A stretch of 64,000 nt of DNA from Billgrantia azerbaijanica (GCA_004551485.1 SBLD01000001.1:469808-533807), one strand, 5' to 3'; positions 8,179 through 18,246 are shown, counted from the first letter of the stretch. Program-made: numbers and translations. The notes: generated by a model from the sequence alone, not told the origin.

Positions 8179-9252
8179 ATGACCGCCTCGCAAGTGGAGC
8201 AGGACCAGCCCGGCCAGGGGCGCCTGGCCCATGCCCCGGCCGATCACCCGCCCGTGGCCCGACCCCGGGTCGGGGTGCTGCTGGCCAACCTCGGCACGCC
8301 GGATGCCACCGACTACTGGTCCATGCGCCGCTACCTGAGCGAATTCCTCTCCGACAAGCGGGTGGTGGACTACCCGAGCTGGAAGTGGCAGCCGCTGCTG
8401 CAGCTGATCATTCTCAGCCGGCGCCCCTTCCGCTCGGGGGCCGCCTACCGCGGCATCTGGAACACCGAGAAGGACGAGAGCCCGCTGCTCACCATCACCC
8501 GGGAGCAGACGCGCAAGGTGGCCGCGGGGCTCGCCGAGCGCTACGGCGACCGGGTGATGGTCGATTTCTGCATGCGCTACGGCAATCCCTCCACCGACAG
8601 CGTGGTGCGTCGCATGCAGGCGGCGGGCTGCGAGCGCCTGCTCTTCTTCCCGCTCTATCCGCAGTACGCCTCGCCGACCACCGCGACCGCCAACGACCAG
8701 GTCTTCCGCACCCTGATGCGGCTCAAGTGGCAGCCGGCCCTGCGTACCGTGCCGGCCTACTTCGAGCATCCCGACTACCTCGAGGCGCTGGCCAGTTCCG
8801 TGCGCGAGGCCTATGCGGCCGCCGAGTCCACCCCGGAGGTGCTGGTCGCCTCCTACCATGGCGTGCCCAAGCGCTTCCTGCGCGAGGGCGATCCCTACCA
8901 CTGCCAGTGCCAGAAGACCACCCGCCTGCTGCGCGAGCGGCTCGGCTGGGAGGAGAGCGCGATCCACACCGCCTTCCAGTCGCAGTTCGGCCCCGAGGAG
9001 TGGGTGGGGCCCCAGACGGTGGAGTATGTCGCCGAACTGGCCCGCCAGGGCAAGAAGCACATCGCGGTGATCTCCCCGGCGTTCTCGGCCGACTGCGTGG
9101 AGACGCTCGAGGAGATCAACGAGGAGATCAAGGAGAGCTTCCTCGCGGCCGGCGGCGAGCGCTTCACCTACATTCCCTGCCTCAACGACCGCGACGACCA
9201 CGTCCGTGCGTTGCTGGCGGTGATTGGCAATGAGCTCGCCGGCTGGTGCTGA
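8179..9252 (+). CDS. hemH: Ferrochelatase
   Basis: HemH inserts Fe2+ into protoporphyrin IX, the last step of haem synthesis, at the inner face of the cytoplasmic membrane. The 357-residue protein has a family N-terminus after a 27-residue extension (VGVLLANLGTPDA), the MRYGNPS region, the catalytic-site signature SYHGVPKR with His227, and the C-terminal SPAFSADCVETLEEI motif with its conserved Glu residues. The length is normal for proteobacterial enzymes. It appears monocistronic, with an ACAAGGAG ribosome-binding site. The stop codon overlaps the left arm of an inverted-repeat element. Confidence 0.97.
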   Translation: MTASQVEQDQPGQGRLAHAPADHPPVARPRVGVLLANLGTPDATDYWSMRRYLSEFLSDKRVVDYPSWKWQPLLQLIILSRRPFRSGAAYRGIWNTEKDESPLLTITREQTRKVAAGLAERYGDRVMVDFCMRYGNPSTDSVVRRMQAAGCERLLFFPLYPQYASPTTATANDQVFRTLMRLKWQPALRTVPAYFEHPDYLEALASSVREAYAAAESTPEVLVASYHGVPKRFLREGDPYHCQCQKTTRLLRERLGWEESAIHTAFQSQFGPEEWVGPQTVEYVAELARQGKKHIAVISPAFSADCVETLEEINEEIKESFLAAGGERFTYIPCLNDRDDHVRALLAVIGNELAGWC

Positions 9253-9408
9253 GAACCTGTTTGTGCTCTGCTGCACTCGGCTTGCGTCGTTGGAAAACAG
9301 CTCGTGCGCGAGTCCGATCAAAATGCTCATGTACGACTTGTACACTCTGCTTTTTCGCTGTTTTCCGCCTAGCCTAGCCATCGCTCGCGACGAGCGTAAA
9401 CAGGTTCT
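9252..9408. repeat. 157-bp structured inverted-repeat element
   Basis: The ends are a perfect 11-bp inverted repeat, AGAACCTGTTT (9252-9262) and AAACAGGTTCT (9398-9408). Inside it lies a 10-bp inverted repeat, GGAAAACAGC (9292-9301) and GCTGTTTTCC (9357-9366), and a central TGTAC/GTACA stem (9330-9334, 9340-9344). The whole can fold as one long interrupted hairpin on either strand. It fills the gap between convergent hemH and mnhG. I recall similar sequences recurring between genes in Halomonas and related bacteria, but no second copy was found in this window. Confidence 0.7.
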
Positions 9409-9418
9409 ACCCCTCGCC

Positions 9419-9865
9419 TCAGGAGGTCTCGCCCTGCCTGAGCCGCGAGCGCCTGGCCTTGCGGGTGCGCCAGGGGTGCCTGGCGCGGGCCGGGCGGGCC
9501 ACCCGGCCTTGGCCCACGTCCTCGTCGTGGAATTCCGGCAGCGAGCCGCGGGAGCGGGGGCTGAAGCGCACGTGCATGTGCAGGCCGGTCTTGGCCAGCA
9601 TGTGGCCGGTGACCGGTGCGGTAAGGAAGAGGAACAGCGTGATCAGCAGCTCCTGAACGTGGAACTCGCGCTGGGTGACGGTGAAATAGAGCATCGAGGC
9701 GAGCAGCACGCAGCCGATCCCCAGGGTGGTGCCCTTGGTCGGGCCGTGCAGGCGCATGTAGAAGTCCTCGAGGCGGAGCATGCCCAGCGAGCCGTTGAAG
9801 GCGAAGATGCCGCCGGCGACCAGCAGGAAAGCGAGGACGCCCTCGATGATGACGAAGAAGGTCAT
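9419..9865 (-). CDS. mnhG: Mrp/Mnh antiporter subunit G (left operon)
   Basis: MnhG is a small membrane subunit of the hetero-oligomeric Mrp Na+(K+)/H+ antiporter, which uses the proton gradient to expel cations. The 148-residue protein has three membrane helices (about 1-23, 37-60 and 68-90) with the family motif LRLEDFYMRLHGPTKGTTLGIG. After residue 95 there is an unusually long, basic, Arg/Gly/Pro-rich cytoplasmic tail of about 50 residues; most MnhG proteins are 110-130 residues. It is the last gene of the left operon, 12 bp after mnhF, and is followed by the inverted-repeat element. Confidence 0.92.
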   Translation of the reverse strand: MTFFVIIEGVLAFLLVAGGIFAFNGSLGMLRLEDFYMRLHGPTKGTTLGIGCVLLASMLYFTVTQREFHVQELLITLFLFLTAPVTGHMLAKTGLHMHVRFSPRSRGSLPEFHDEDVGQGRVARPARARHPWRTRKARRSRLRQGETS

Positions 9866-9877
9866 GGTCTCTCCCCC

Positions 9878-10147
9878 TCACTCGATGATGTCGCCGCGCA
9901 GCAGGTAGCGACAGATGGCCATGGTACCCACGAAGCCGAGCATGGCGATGAGGAGGGCGGCCTCGAAGTAGATCTTGGTGTTCAGCCGCAGCCCCAGCAG
10001 CACGATCAGGGCGATGGAGTTGACGTAGAGCGTGTCCAGGGCCAGCAGGCGGTCGGGAACGTCGGGGCCCGCCGCCAGGCGGTAGACGTTCAGGGCCATG
10101 GCCAGCACGATCAACGTCAGGCAGATCCACAGGGCGGTGTCTAGCAT
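9878..10147 (-). CDS. mnhF: Mrp/Mnh antiporter subunit F (left operon)
   Basis: This 89-residue subunit has three membrane segments and the MnhF signature RLAAGPDVPDRLLALDTL between the first two. The final segment LIAMLGFVGTMAICRYLL is typical. It is required for assembly of functional Mrp complexes in characterised systems. It overlaps the end of mnhE by 7 bp, so translation is probably coupled. Confidence 0.94.
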   Translation of the reverse strand: MLDTALWICLTLIVLAMALNVYRLAAGPDVPDRLLALDTLYVNSIALIVLLGLRLNTKIYFEAALLIAMLGFVGTMAICRYLLRGDIIE

Positions 10148-10635
10148 TCGAAGATCTCCTTGAGTGGCCGTTCGTAGCGCTCCCGGATCGCATGGATCAG
10201 CGCCTGCTCATCGTGCATGTCCAGGGCATGGATCAGCAGCGACTCGCCGTCCGGGCGGATGCTGGTGGAGACGGTACCGGGCGTCATGGTGATGGTATTG
10301 GCCAGCAGGGTGATGGCGAGGCGCTCCTTCACCTCCAGCGGGTACTCGATGAAGCCAGGCTGGGCCTGGCGCTTGAACGAAAGGATCAGCCGGCTGACCT
10401 GGAGGTTGGCGACGATAATGTCCCACAGCACCACGAGCACGAAGCGTGCCAGCTTGAGGGGACGCCGGATGTGCGGCAGCGGTTCCCAGAAGCCGCGGGT
10501 CAGCAGCGGGATCGCCACGGCGAGGAGGGTGCCGAGCAGGAGCTGGCCGACGGCGAGGCTGCGCACCAGCAGCAGCCAGACGACCAGCAGCACCAGCGAC
10601 AGCACGGGGGTTGGCAGGTAGCGTTGCCGTTTCAT
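10141..10635 (-). CDS. mnhE: Mrp/Mnh antiporter subunit E (left operon)
   Basis: A 164-residue membrane subunit. Two or three N-terminal helices (PVLSLVLLVVWLLLV and following) lead to a cytoplasmic domain with the family motif LANTITMTPGTVSTSI and a C-terminal acidic helix (HDEQALIHAIRERYERPLKEIFEC). The ATG at 10635 overlaps the mnhD stop (ATGA), which fixes the start well. The TPGT motif is shared with the second copy at 20553, but the two differ widely elsewhere. Confidence 0.94.
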   Translation of the reverse strand: MKRQRYLPTPVLSLVLLVVWLLLVRSLAVGQLLLGTLLAVAIPLLTRGFWEPLPHIRRPLKLARFVLVVLWDIIVANLQVSRLILSFKRQAQPGFIEYPLEVKERLAITLLANTITMTPGTVSTSIRPDGESLLIHALDMHDEQALIHAIRERYERPLKEIFEC

Positions 10636-12176
10636 GGTGCCTCTCCCGGGATCTCGTGGAACTGGGAGGCCTGTGCCGCCGCGGCGTCGCCGAGCAGTTC
10701 GGCGATGACCGCCTGCGGCTGCGCCAGCTGCTGGGCCGTGGCCAGGGTGAAGGCGCTCATCGGGCCACCGAAGAGCACCAGCAGCGGGGCGCTGGCCAGG
10801 AGCCACAGCACGCCGCTGAGCTGGGTACGAGAGACTCGGCCGGTCGCTACCTCGCCACGGTAGCTGGCCCAGAAGAACACCGAGCCGGCCCGCGACAGGG
10901 CCACCAGGGTGCATAGCCCGGCCAGCAACAGCAGCGGCCAGAACCACAGCCGTGCGCTGCCCTCCACGGCCTGCAGCAGCATCAGCTTGCCCAGTGCGCC
11001 GGCCATGGGCGGCAGGCCGGCCACGGCAATCGCGGCCACCAGGAACAGCCCGCCGAGCAGGAAGCGCTGATACAAACGCCGGCCGCGCACCAGGTGCGTG
11101 CCGGCCTTGCCGCGCTGCCGCCCGATCAGCTCGGCGATGAGAAAGAGCGCGCCGCAGATCAGGGTGGTGTGGGGCAGGTAGTAGAGCAGGGCGGCGTTGG
11201 CCGCGGGGCTCTGCAGGGCGGTGCCGGCCAGCAGCGTGCCCACCGAGATCAGCACCAGGTAGGCGATCAGCGTGCGCAGGTCGCGGGCGGCGAGCACGCC
11301 CACCGCGGCTAGCGCCAACGTGGCCAGCCCCGACCACCACAGCCAGGTGTCGATGGCGGGTGCCGCGGGGCTGCCGGCAAAGACCAGCGTCTGCATGCGG
11401 AGGATGGCGTAGAGCCCCACCTTGGTCATGATGGCGAAAAGCGCCGCCACCGGGGCAGGTGCCGCCGCATAGGCGTGCGGTAGCCAGAAATAGAGCGGCA
11501 GCAGCGCCGCCTTGAGGCTGAACACCACGATCAGCAGCAGGCCGCCGGCGGTGACCAGCGCGGTCTGGTCGCTGGACAGGCTGGCGACCCGGCGTGCCAT
11601 GTCGGCCATGTTGAGCGTCCCGGTGGCGCCGTAGAGCACGCCGAGGGCGACCAGGAACAGCGCCGAGCCGGTCATGTTGAGGACCACGTAGTGCAGTCCG
11701 GCTCCGATGCGTGCCTTGCCGCCACCGTGCATCAGCAGGGCATAGGAGGCGAGCAGCAGGATCTCGAAGAAGACGAAGAGATTGAAGATGTCACCGGTGA
11801 GGAAGGCGCCGTCGAGCCCCATCAGTTGCAGCTGGAAGAGGGCGTGGAAGTAGCTGCCCCGCGTGTCGTCGCCGGCACAGGCGAAGAGCACGCAGCCCAC
11901 GGCCAACACCGAGGTGAGCGTCAGCATCAAGGCCGAGAGGCGATCGAGCATCAGGACGATGCCAAAGGGCGCCTGCCAGTTGCCCAGCGCATAGAAGGCC
12001 ACCTCGCCGCCGCTGGCCCGCGACAGCAAGGCCAGGTTGACCAGCACGAGCAGGGCGGTGAAGGCCACGCTGAGCAGTCGCTGGTGCCGATCGGGGATCC
12101 TGCCGGCAAGGAGCACCAGCACCAGGGCTGCCAGCATCGGCAGCACGATGGGCAGGGCGATAAGGTGCTGGCTCAT
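10632..12176 (-). CDS. mnhD: Mrp/Mnh antiporter subunit D (left operon)
   Basis: MnhD is related to the proton-pumping NuoL/M/N subunits of complex I and forms an ion channel of the Mrp antiporter. The 514-residue protein has about 14 membrane segments. It carries a Glu in FVFFEILLLASYALL (TM5 region), Lys residues in FSLKAALLPLYFWLPHAY and MTKVGLYAILRM, and [10 protein letters not shown]. These are the channel motifs of the family. The start overlaps the mnhC end. It is clearly diverged from the second mnhD at 19039, so the two operons are not recent copies. Confidence 0.95.
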   Translation of the reverse strand: MSQHLIALPIVLPMLAALVLVLLAGRIPDRHQRLLSVAFTALLVLVNLALLSRASGGEVAFYALGNWQAPFGIVLMLDRLSALMLTLTSVLAVGCVLFACAGDDTRGSYFHALFQLQLMGLDGAFLTGDIFNLFVFFEILLLASYALLMHGGGKARIGAGLHYVVLNMTGSALFLVALGVLYGATGTLNMADMARRVASLSSDQTALVTAGGLLLIVVFSLKAALLPLYFWLPHAYAAAPAPVAALFAIMTKVGLYAILRMQTLVFAGSPAAPAIDTWLWWSGLATLALAAVGVLAARDLRTLIAYLVLISVGTLLAGTALQSPAANAALLYYLPHTTLICGALFLIAELIGRQRGKAGTHLVRGRRLYQRFLLGGLFLVAAIAVAGLPPMAGALGKLMLLQAVEGSARLWFWPLLLLAGLCTLVALSRAGSVFFWASYRGEVATGRVSRTQLSGVLWLLASAPLLVLFGGPMSAFTLATAQQLAQPQAVIAELLGDAAAAQASQFHEIPGEAP

Positions 12177-12517
12177 CAGCGTGGCCCTTCTTCTTCGCCG
12201 TGTTGGCCGTCCACGTGGTCGCTGCCGAGCTCACTGCGGGCACGCACGGCGAGGATGACCACGAAGGCGGTCATGGCGAAACCGATGACGATGGCGGTGA
12301 GCACCAGCGCGTGGGGCAGCGGGTCGGTGGGGGCGAGCGAGGCGCCGATCACTGGAGCGGCGTTGGTGCGCAGCCCCCCGCTGGAGAACAGGAAGAGATT
12401 GACCGCATAGGAGAGCAGCGAGAGGCCGATGATGACCGGAAAGGTCCGGGCGCGCAGCAGCAGGTAGACGCCGCTGGCGGTGAGTACACCGACCACCAGT
12501 GAGAACAGGGCTTCCAT
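12176..12517 (-). CDS. mnhC: Mrp/Mnh antiporter subunit C (left operon)
   Basis: This 113-residue NuoK-like subunit has three membrane helices. It carries the typical VIIGLSLLSYAVNLFLFSSG segment and the [20 protein letters not shown] motif. The C-terminal tail is short and acidic (GQHGEEEGPR). The ATG at 12517 overlaps the mnhA stop (TGATG), which supports translational coupling and fixes the start. It is the second gene of the left operon. Confidence 0.94.
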   Translation of the reverse strand: MEALFSLVVGVLTASGVYLLLRARTFPVIIGLSLLSYAVNLFLFSSGGLRTNAAPVIGASLAPTDPLPHALVLTAIVIGFAMTAFVVILAVRARSELGSDHVDGQHGEEEGPR

Positions 12518-15342
12518 CAGGGTTCCTCCAGGCTGGGACGGTGGATGGTGGTGACCCGGCCGAGGTTGACCAGGATCATCAGGGTGGCGCCGACCACGGC
12601 GAGGAAGACGCCGAGGTCGAAGAGCATGGCCGTGGCCAGCTCGATGTCGCCGATCAGCGGCAGGTGAAAGTGGCCGAAGGCCGAGGTCAGGAAGGGGTAG
12701 CCGAACAGCCAACTGCCCAGGCCGGTGGCCAGGGCGACGGCGAGGCCCGACACGGCGACGATCGGGTAGGAGATCGGCAGACGCGTCCGCGTCCAGGCAT
12801 GGCCGCGGGCCATGTACTGCAGGATCAGTGCGGTGGCGGTGATCAGTCCGGCGACGAAGCCGCCGCCGGGCTGGTTGTGGCCGCGCAGGAAGATGTTGAC
12901 GGAGACCAGCAGGGCGAGCGGCAGCAGGAGCTGGGAGATCACGGCGAGGATCAGGGGGTAGCGCTGCGGCGACCAGCGGATGCCCTCGACGTTGCCGGCG
13001 GGCATGAAGAGCTTCAGGCCATGGAGCAAGCCGAAGGTGGCCAGGCCGGCCAGGGTCAGTACCGTGATCTCGCCGAAGGTATCGAAGCCGCGGAAGTCGA
13101 CCAGGATGACGTTGACCACGTTGGCGCCGCCGCCGCCCGGGACGCTTTCTCTCAGGAAGTAGTCGGCTATCGCCGGTCTCTCGCGGGTCAGCAGCGCATA
13201 GTTGAGCATGGCCGTCACCAGCCCCAGTGCCGTGGCCAGCACCAGGTCGCGGAGGATGCGTCGACCGGACACCAGCAGCGGGGGACGCTGCGGCAGGAAG
13301 AAGAGCGCCAGGATCATCAGGATCATGGTGACCACCTCCACCGACAGCTGGGTCAGGGCGAGATCCGGCGCCGAGAAGCGCACGAAGGCGAGCGACACCA
13401 TCAGGCCGACTACCGACAGCATCAGGATCGATACCAGACGCCAGCGGTGGCTCAGGGCGCTGCTGATGGCGGCGAAGACGGTCAGGGCGGCGCCCAGCAC
13501 CAGCATGGCATCCAGCGACTGCATGCCGGCCGCACCGGTGAGCGTATCGAGCTTCACCAGCCCGATGCCGGCCATGGCCAGGGCGCAGAGGATCAGCAGG
13601 GCCTGGTAGCGCTGCAGCGAGCCGGTCTCCAGGCGCTGGGTCAGCCACAGCGAGGCCTTGATGACGCGCAGCACGGCGGCTTCGAAGCTCCGGCTGGCAT
13701 CGCGCGGGGAGAAGAGGGCGGCAATCTGGGCGAGGCGGCGATGCTGGCGCAACGCCACGACGCCACCGGCGATCGCGAGGAGGCTCATGGCCAGCGGCCA
13801 GTTGAGTCCGTGCCACAGCGTCAGGTGGAGCTCGAGGGTGGCCTCGCCCTGCACCGCCCAGCTGGCCGCCTGGACGAGGGGAGCGGCCAGCGCCATGGGA
13901 AAGAGCCCGACGAGCAGGCTCAGGGCGGCCAGGGAGAGCCCCGGTGCCAGCAGGCCGGGAGCCGGGTCGTGGACCGCCATCGGCGGTAGGGCCTTCTGCT
14001 CGCGGGAGCGCCTGGGCGCGGCGAAGAACAGGCGCCACATCAGGCGCAGCGAGTAGGCCACCGAGAGGGTGGCCCCCAGCAGTACCAGCAACGGAATGAT
14101 GACGCTGAGCGTCCCCAGCACGTCGGTCTCGAGACTCTCGCCGAGCAGCATCTCCTTGGAGAGGAAACCGTTGAAGGGCGGGAGGCCCGCCATGGCGGCG
14201 CCGGCCAGCAGGGTCAGGGTGCCGGTGAGCGGCATCATCGACCACAGCGCGCCGAGGCGGTCGAGGTCACGGGTGCCGGTCTCGTGATCGATGATCCCGG
14301 CGCCCAGGAACAGCGCCGCCTTGAAGGTGGCGTGGTTGAGGATGTGGAAGGTCGCCGCGGCGAGCGCCAGCGGGCTGCCCAGGCCGAGCAGCAGGGTGAT
14401 CAGGCCCAGGTGGCTCACCGTCGAAAAGGCCAGCAGGCCCTTGAGGTCGCGCTCCAGCAGGGCGAACCAGGCGCCATAGAGCAGTGTGGTGAGGCCGGTC
14501 AGGGTCAGGCAGAGCGACCACAGCGCTGTGTCGCCCAGCGCCGGGTTGAGGCGTGCCATCAGGAAGACGCCGGCTTTGACCATGGTCGCCGAGTGCAGGT
14601 AGGCCGACACCGGCGTGGGTGCCGCCATGGCGTGGGGCAGCCAGAAGTGGAACGGGAACTGCGCCGACTTGGTGAAGGCACCGACCAGCACCAGGGCGAC
14701 GATCAGCGGGTAGTGGTCGGAGGCGCGGATGGCGTCGCCGGCGGCGAGGACCTCGCCCAGGGCGAAGCTGCCGGCGGCCTGACCGAGCAGCAGGAAGCCC
14801 GCGAGCAGTGCCAGGCCTCCGGCACTGGTCACGGTCAGCGCCATGCGCGCCCCGCGCCGGGCGTCGCTGTGGCTCCCCCAGAAGCCGATGAGCAGGAACG
14901 AGGCGATGCTGGTCAGCTCCCAGAACAGCCACAGTAGGAGCAGGTTGTCCGCCACGACGATGCCTAGCATGGAGGCCATGAACAGCATCATGTAGGCGAG
15001 GAAACGACCGTCGTCCTCGTCGGCGGACAGGTAGTCGCCGCTGTAGTAGAGGATCAGGGTGCCGATGCCCAGGATCAGCAGGGCAAACAGCAGCGCCAGG
15101 CCGTCGAGGCGCAGGGCGAGATCGAGCCCGAGCAGCGGCATCCAGGCTAGCTGCAGGGTGACCACGTCCCCGGCCAGCACGGCCGGTGCCTGGATGAGCA
15201 GCAGTGCCAGGGCGAGCAGCGGTGCGACGAGGGTGGCCATGACACCGGTCCTGCGGCCACGCGGGGACGTCATGATGGGTACCAGGGTACCGGCGATGGG
15301 GAGCAGGAGTATCCACAACAATGGCATCGGCGCTTCGTCCAT
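12517..15342 (-). CDS. mnhA: Mrp/Mnh antiporter subunit A fused to subunit B (left operon)
   Basis: A 941-residue membrane protein, the NuoL-like principal subunit of the Mrp complex. The antiporter core has a Glu in [18 protein letters not shown], a Lys in [19 protein letters not shown] and the HSATMVKAG signature. The MrpA-specific C-terminal part ([17 protein letters not shown]) follows. From about residue 790 the chain continues as an MnhB domain ([15 protein letters not shown]), and no separate mnhB exists in this operon. Such A-B fusions are known in Pseudomonas PhaA-type systems. The start at 15342 gives [10 protein letters not shown]; the internal ATG five codons in (15327) is also plausible. 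Confidence 0.94.
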   Translation of the reverse strand: MDEAPMPLLWILLLPIAGTLVPIMTSPRGRRTGVMATLVAPLLALALLLIQAPAVLAGDVVTLQLAWMPLLGLDLALRLDGLALLFALLILGIGTLILYYSGDYLSADEDDGRFLAYMMLFMASMLGIVVADNLLLLWLFWELTSIASFLLIGFWGSHSDARRGARMALTVTSAGGLALLAGFLLLGQAAGSFALGEVLAAGDAIRASDHYPLIVALVLVGAFTKSAQFPFHFWLPHAMAAPTPVSAYLHSATMVKAGVFLMARLNPALGDTALWSLCLTLTGLTTLLYGAWFALLERDLKGLLAFSTVSHLGLITLLLGLGSPLALAAATFHILNHATFKAALFLGAGIIDHETGTRDLDRLGALWSMMPLTGTLTLLAGAAMAGLPPFNGFLSKEMLLGESLETDVLGTLSVIIPLLVLLGATLSVAYSLRLMWRLFFAAPRRSREQKALPPMAVHDPAPGLLAPGLSLAALSLLVGLFPMALAAPLVQAASWAVQGEATLELHLTLWHGLNWPLAMSLLAIAGGVVALRQHRRLAQIAALFSPRDASRSFEAAVLRVIKASLWLTQRLETGSLQRYQALLILCALAMAGIGLVKLDTLTGAAGMQSLDAMLVLGAALTVFAAISSALSHRWRLVSILMLSVVGLMVSLAFVRFSAPDLALTQLSVEVVTMILMILALFFLPQRPPLLVSGRRILRDLVLATALGLVTAMLNYALLTRERPAIADYFLRESVPGGGGANVVNVILVDFRGFDTFGEITVLTLAGLATFGLLHGLKLFMPAGNVEGIRWSPQRYPLILAVISQLLLPLALLVSVNIFLRGHNQPGGGFVAGLITATALILQYMARGHAWTRTRLPISYPIVAVSGLAVALATGLGSWLFGYPFLTSAFGHFHLPLIGDIELATAMLFDLGVFLAVVGATLMILVNLGRVTTIHRPSLEEP

Positions 15343-15909
15343 GCTGACGGCGGTTGTGCAGGCATCGTCGCCATGTTCGAAGCGTAGAGGATGCCGGGCC
15401 TCCCCTCATGGCGATCCATGTCCCCGGATTCCACGCAGTGGTGCTTGGGACAACGGCTGAGAGGGCCCACGTGTGCCCGTAAAGAGCTGCTGTACTGGTA
15501 GGGGCGGGCGAATGGCGACGGCGAGGTGGTCGCCCGGTGGGGCGGAGGCGAGCGGGGGCGCAGGGCCGGGGCGTTGGGGGGAAGCGAATGAACAAACGCG
15601 GCTAAGTCGCTATACTACCAAGCCGTTTCGGCCGGTGCTCGATGTACGTGCTCGCCAGCGAAAGGGTGAGGTTATCGACTCTGCAGGGTAGGATACACCC
15701 GAGACACTGCTTGCCGGCTCATCCATTGGGATAGGTCATCGAGGAACCATGATCGGCGTCAAAAAAACGGAAGAGACACGGAGCCGTCCTGCCGGTGGCG
15801 CCGTGGGGACCAGCGGCACTCGGCGCCGTGGCGGCCTCGGTGCCCCCCATCAAGGGCCGTATCCGCGGATCGGCGGACGCCTTCGCAGGGCTGACGGGAA
15901 GAGGGCGCG
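15343..15909. promoter_or_regulatory. 567-bp control region between the divergent Mrp operons
   Basis: No long gene lies here. It must hold the promoters of both operons. A TATACT (15611-15616) reads toward the right operon but has no convincing -35. The right half contains a 54-codon open frame (15749 onward) that touches mnhA of the right operon. I saw no strong dyad operator, terminator or riboswitch fold. A G-rich stretch lies at 15530-15585. Confidence 0.6.
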
Positions 15910-15913
15910 ATGA
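15749..15913 (+). CDS. Possible 54-residue leader peptide before mnhA
   Basis: ATG at 15749 opens a 54-codon frame whose TGA (15911-15913) overlaps the ATG of the right-hand mnhA in the ATGA arrangement used by the other genes of this operon. GAGGAA lies just upstream. The predicted peptide starts MIGVKKTEETRSRP and is basic (many Arg, Gly). A run of seven A (15761-15767) covers the Lys-Lys codons. It could be a regulatory leader or a chance frame in GC-rich DNA; I recognise no family. Confidence 0.3.
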   Translation: MIGVKKTEETRSRPAGGAVGTSGTRRRGGLGAPHQGPYPRIGGRLRRADGKRAR

Positions 15914-18246
15914 TGCAACTGGTCGTGCTCTCAGGGTTCGTGCTGGCCGCCGCTGCCCCGTTCCTGTTCCGCTGGTTGGGGGATCGTACGGCGGCGATCA
16001 TGGCCCTGTTCCCGGCGGCCCTCGTCCTGTGGCTACTCGCCCAGTGGCCCACGGTGGTGGCTGGCGAGCCGCTGTGGCTCGAGATGGCCTGGGTCCCGGG
16101 CCTGGGCATTTCGCTGGACTTCCTGATCGATGGCCTGAGCCTGCTGTTTGCCCTGCTGATTGCCGGCATCGGTGCCTTCGTGCTGCTCTATGCCGGGGAA
16201 TACCTGCGTGGCCACCCCGATCTGCCTCGTTTCCTGGTCATCATCACCGCCTTCATGATGTCGATGCTGGGGCTGGTGCTGGCCGACAACCTGGTCGCGC
16301 TGTTCGTCTTCTGGGAGCTGACCAGCATCACCTCCTATCTGCTGATCGGCTTCAACCATACCGACCTGCCGGCACGCAAGGCGGCGTTGCAGGGGCTGCT
16401 CGTCACCGTGGCCGGCGGGCTGGCGCTGATGGCGGGGCTGGTGATGCTGGCCATCGCCGGCGAGAGCTGGTCGCTCGCGGAACTGGCGACCCGCGGCGAC
16501 AGCCTGCGCGAGCATCCGCTCTATACGCCGATGCTGCTCTGCGTGCTGCTGGGGGCCTTCACCAAGTCGGCGCAGTTCCCGTTCCACTTCTGGCTGCCCA
16601 ATGCCATGGCGGCGCCCACGCCGGTGTCCGCCTACCTGCACTCGGCGACCATGGTCAAGGCGGGCATCTACCTGCTGGCCCGACTGCAGCCGGGACTGGG
16701 CGGGACCGAGCTGTGGATCGTCATCCTGTCGCTGGTCGGGGCGCTGACCATGTTCACCGGTGCCTTCCAGGCGATTCGCCACATCAACGTCAAGAAGCTG
16801 CTGGCCTACTCCACGGTGATGGCACTGGGGACCCTGACGATGCTGCTCGGGATCGGCACCGAGGGGGCGATGGTCGCCTTCGTCACCTTCCTGCTGGCCC
16901 ACTCGCTCTACAAGGGGGCACTGTTCATGGTGGCCGGTATCCTCGATCACGAGACCGGCACCAAGGACGTGACCGCCATGGGAGGACTGCGCAGGGTGAT
17001 GCCGCTGACCGCTACAGTGGCGCTGATTGCCGCCTTTTCCCTGGCCGGGCTGCCGCCGCTGCTGGGCTTCATCGGCAAGGAGCTGATGTTCGAGTCGGTG
17101 CTGGATGCCTCGCACCTCACGGCGCTGATCCTGCTGCTAGCCTTCATGGCCGCCTTCCTTACCATCGCCGTGGCAGCCATCGTGGCGCTGCGCCCCTTCT
17201 TCGGCGAGCCGCACCAGACCTTGCGCGTGGCCCACGAGCCGCCGCTGGCCATGCTGGCGGGGCCGGCCGTGTTGGCCGCGCTCTCCCTGCTGCTGGGGCT
17301 GGTGCCGGGCAGCCTGGACGGTCTGGTGGGCGTGACCGTGGCGAGGCTGGGGGCCGGCGAGGCGAGCGTCCACCTGGCCCTGTGGCACGGTATCAACGTG
17401 CCGCTGCTGCTGTCGCTGGCGGGGCTGGTGCTGGGCTGGCTGGTCTACCGCCGCTGGGATCGCGTGCGCGCCCGGCTGGCCTATCTCGACCCGCTCATGG
17501 CGCGCGGTCCCGAGGCGGGCTACGACGCGCTCATGGCGGCGCTGGTGCGCCTGGCCGAGTGGCAGACCCGGGTGCTGCAGAATGGCTACCTGCGCAATTA
17601 CCTGGCGGTGACGCTGCTGGTGCTCGTCGCCCTGGTGGGGCACGCCTTCTTCTTCCGGCATGCGGCACGTTTCGATGTGTCCATCGACGTCTATCTGCAC
17701 GAGGCGGTCGCGGTCGGGCTGATGATTGCCGGTGCCGTGGCGGCCTGCCTGATGAAATCGCGGCTGGCGGCGGTGGCCGCCGTGGGGGTGATGGGCTTTT
17801 CGATTGCACTCACCTTCGTGCTGTTCAGCGCCCCGGACCTGGCGATCACGCAGCTGCTCGTCGAGACGCTGACGGTGATCCTGCTCGTGCTGGTGCTGTT
17901 TCGCCTGCCTCGTTTCGCCAACCTGTCGGCGCCGGGTGAGCGGCTGCGCGATCTGATCGTGGCCAGTGCGTTCGGTCTCATGGTGACGCTGCTGATGCTG
18001 GCCGTACTGGCCGGTGAACGGTTGCCGCGCATCTCCGACTACATGGTCGACAACAGCCAGCCGCAGGGGCATGGGCACAACATCGTCAACGTCATCCTCG
18101 TCGACTTCCGGGCGCTGGATACGCTGGGCGAGATCTTCGTCCTGGCCCTGGCGGCGGTCGGCGTCTATGCGATGCTGCGCTTTCATGCCGCCGAGGGCTC
18201 GAGACCGGCCACCAAACGACCGCGGGCCAGTGACGATGGAGAGTGA
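15910..18246 (+). CDS. mnhA: Mrp/Mnh antiporter subunit A, unfused (right operon)
   Basis: This 778-residue membrane protein is the NuoL-like large subunit of a second Mrp antiporter. It has the same core motifs as the left copy: a Glu in [17 protein letters not shown], a Lys in [19 protein letters not shown] and HSATMVKAG. The C-terminal MrpA part ([21 protein letters not shown]) follows. It ends after the [20 protein letters not shown] segment, without the MnhB domain carried by the left copy. The ATG at 15910 overlaps the end of a small upstream frame. The stop overlaps mnhB. Confidence 0.95.
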   Translation: MMQLVVLSGFVLAAAAPFLFRWLGDRTAAIMALFPAALVLWLLAQWPTVVAGEPLWLEMAWVPGLGISLDFLIDGLSLLFALLIAGIGAFVLLYAGEYLRGHPDLPRFLVIITAFMMSMLGLVLADNLVALFVFWELTSITSYLLIGFNHTDLPARKAALQGLLVTVAGGLALMAGLVMLAIAGESWSLAELATRGDSLREHPLYTPMLLCVLLGAFTKSAQFPFHFWLPNAMAAPTPVSAYLHSATMVKAGIYLLARLQPGLGGTELWIVILSLVGALTMFTGAFQAIRHINVKKLLAYSTVMALGTLTMLLGIGTEGAMVAFVTFLLAHSLYKGALFMVAGILDHETGTKDVTAMGGLRRVMPLTATVALIAAFSLAGLPPLLGFIGKELMFESVLDASHLTALILLLAFMAAFLTIAVAAIVALRPFFGEPHQTLRVAHEPPLAMLAGPAVLAALSLLLGLVPGSLDGLVGVTVARLGAGEASVHLALWHGINVPLLLSLAGLVLGWLVYRRWDRVRARLAYLDPLMARGPEAGYDALMAALVRLAEWQTRVLQNGYLRNYLAVTLLVLVALVGHAFFFRHAARFDVSIDVYLHEAVAVGLMIAGAVAACLMKSRLAAVAAVGVMGFSIALTFVLFSAPDLAITQLLVETLTVILLVLVLFRLPRFANLSAPGERLRDLIVASAFGLMVTLLMLAVLAGERLPRISDYMVDNSQPQGHGHNIVNVILVDFRALDTLGEIFVLALAAVGVYAMLRFHAAEGSRPATKRPRASDDGE

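Noticed and set aside
15611-15616. TATACT as the main promoter of the right Mrp operon
   Set aside because: No acceptable -35 hexamer at 16-18 bp. Kept only as a note.
15795-17939. Plus-strand frame starting before the right mnhA
   Set aside because: It is in another reading frame than mnhA, and mnhA's own frame has a stop at 15892, so no longer MnhA is possible.
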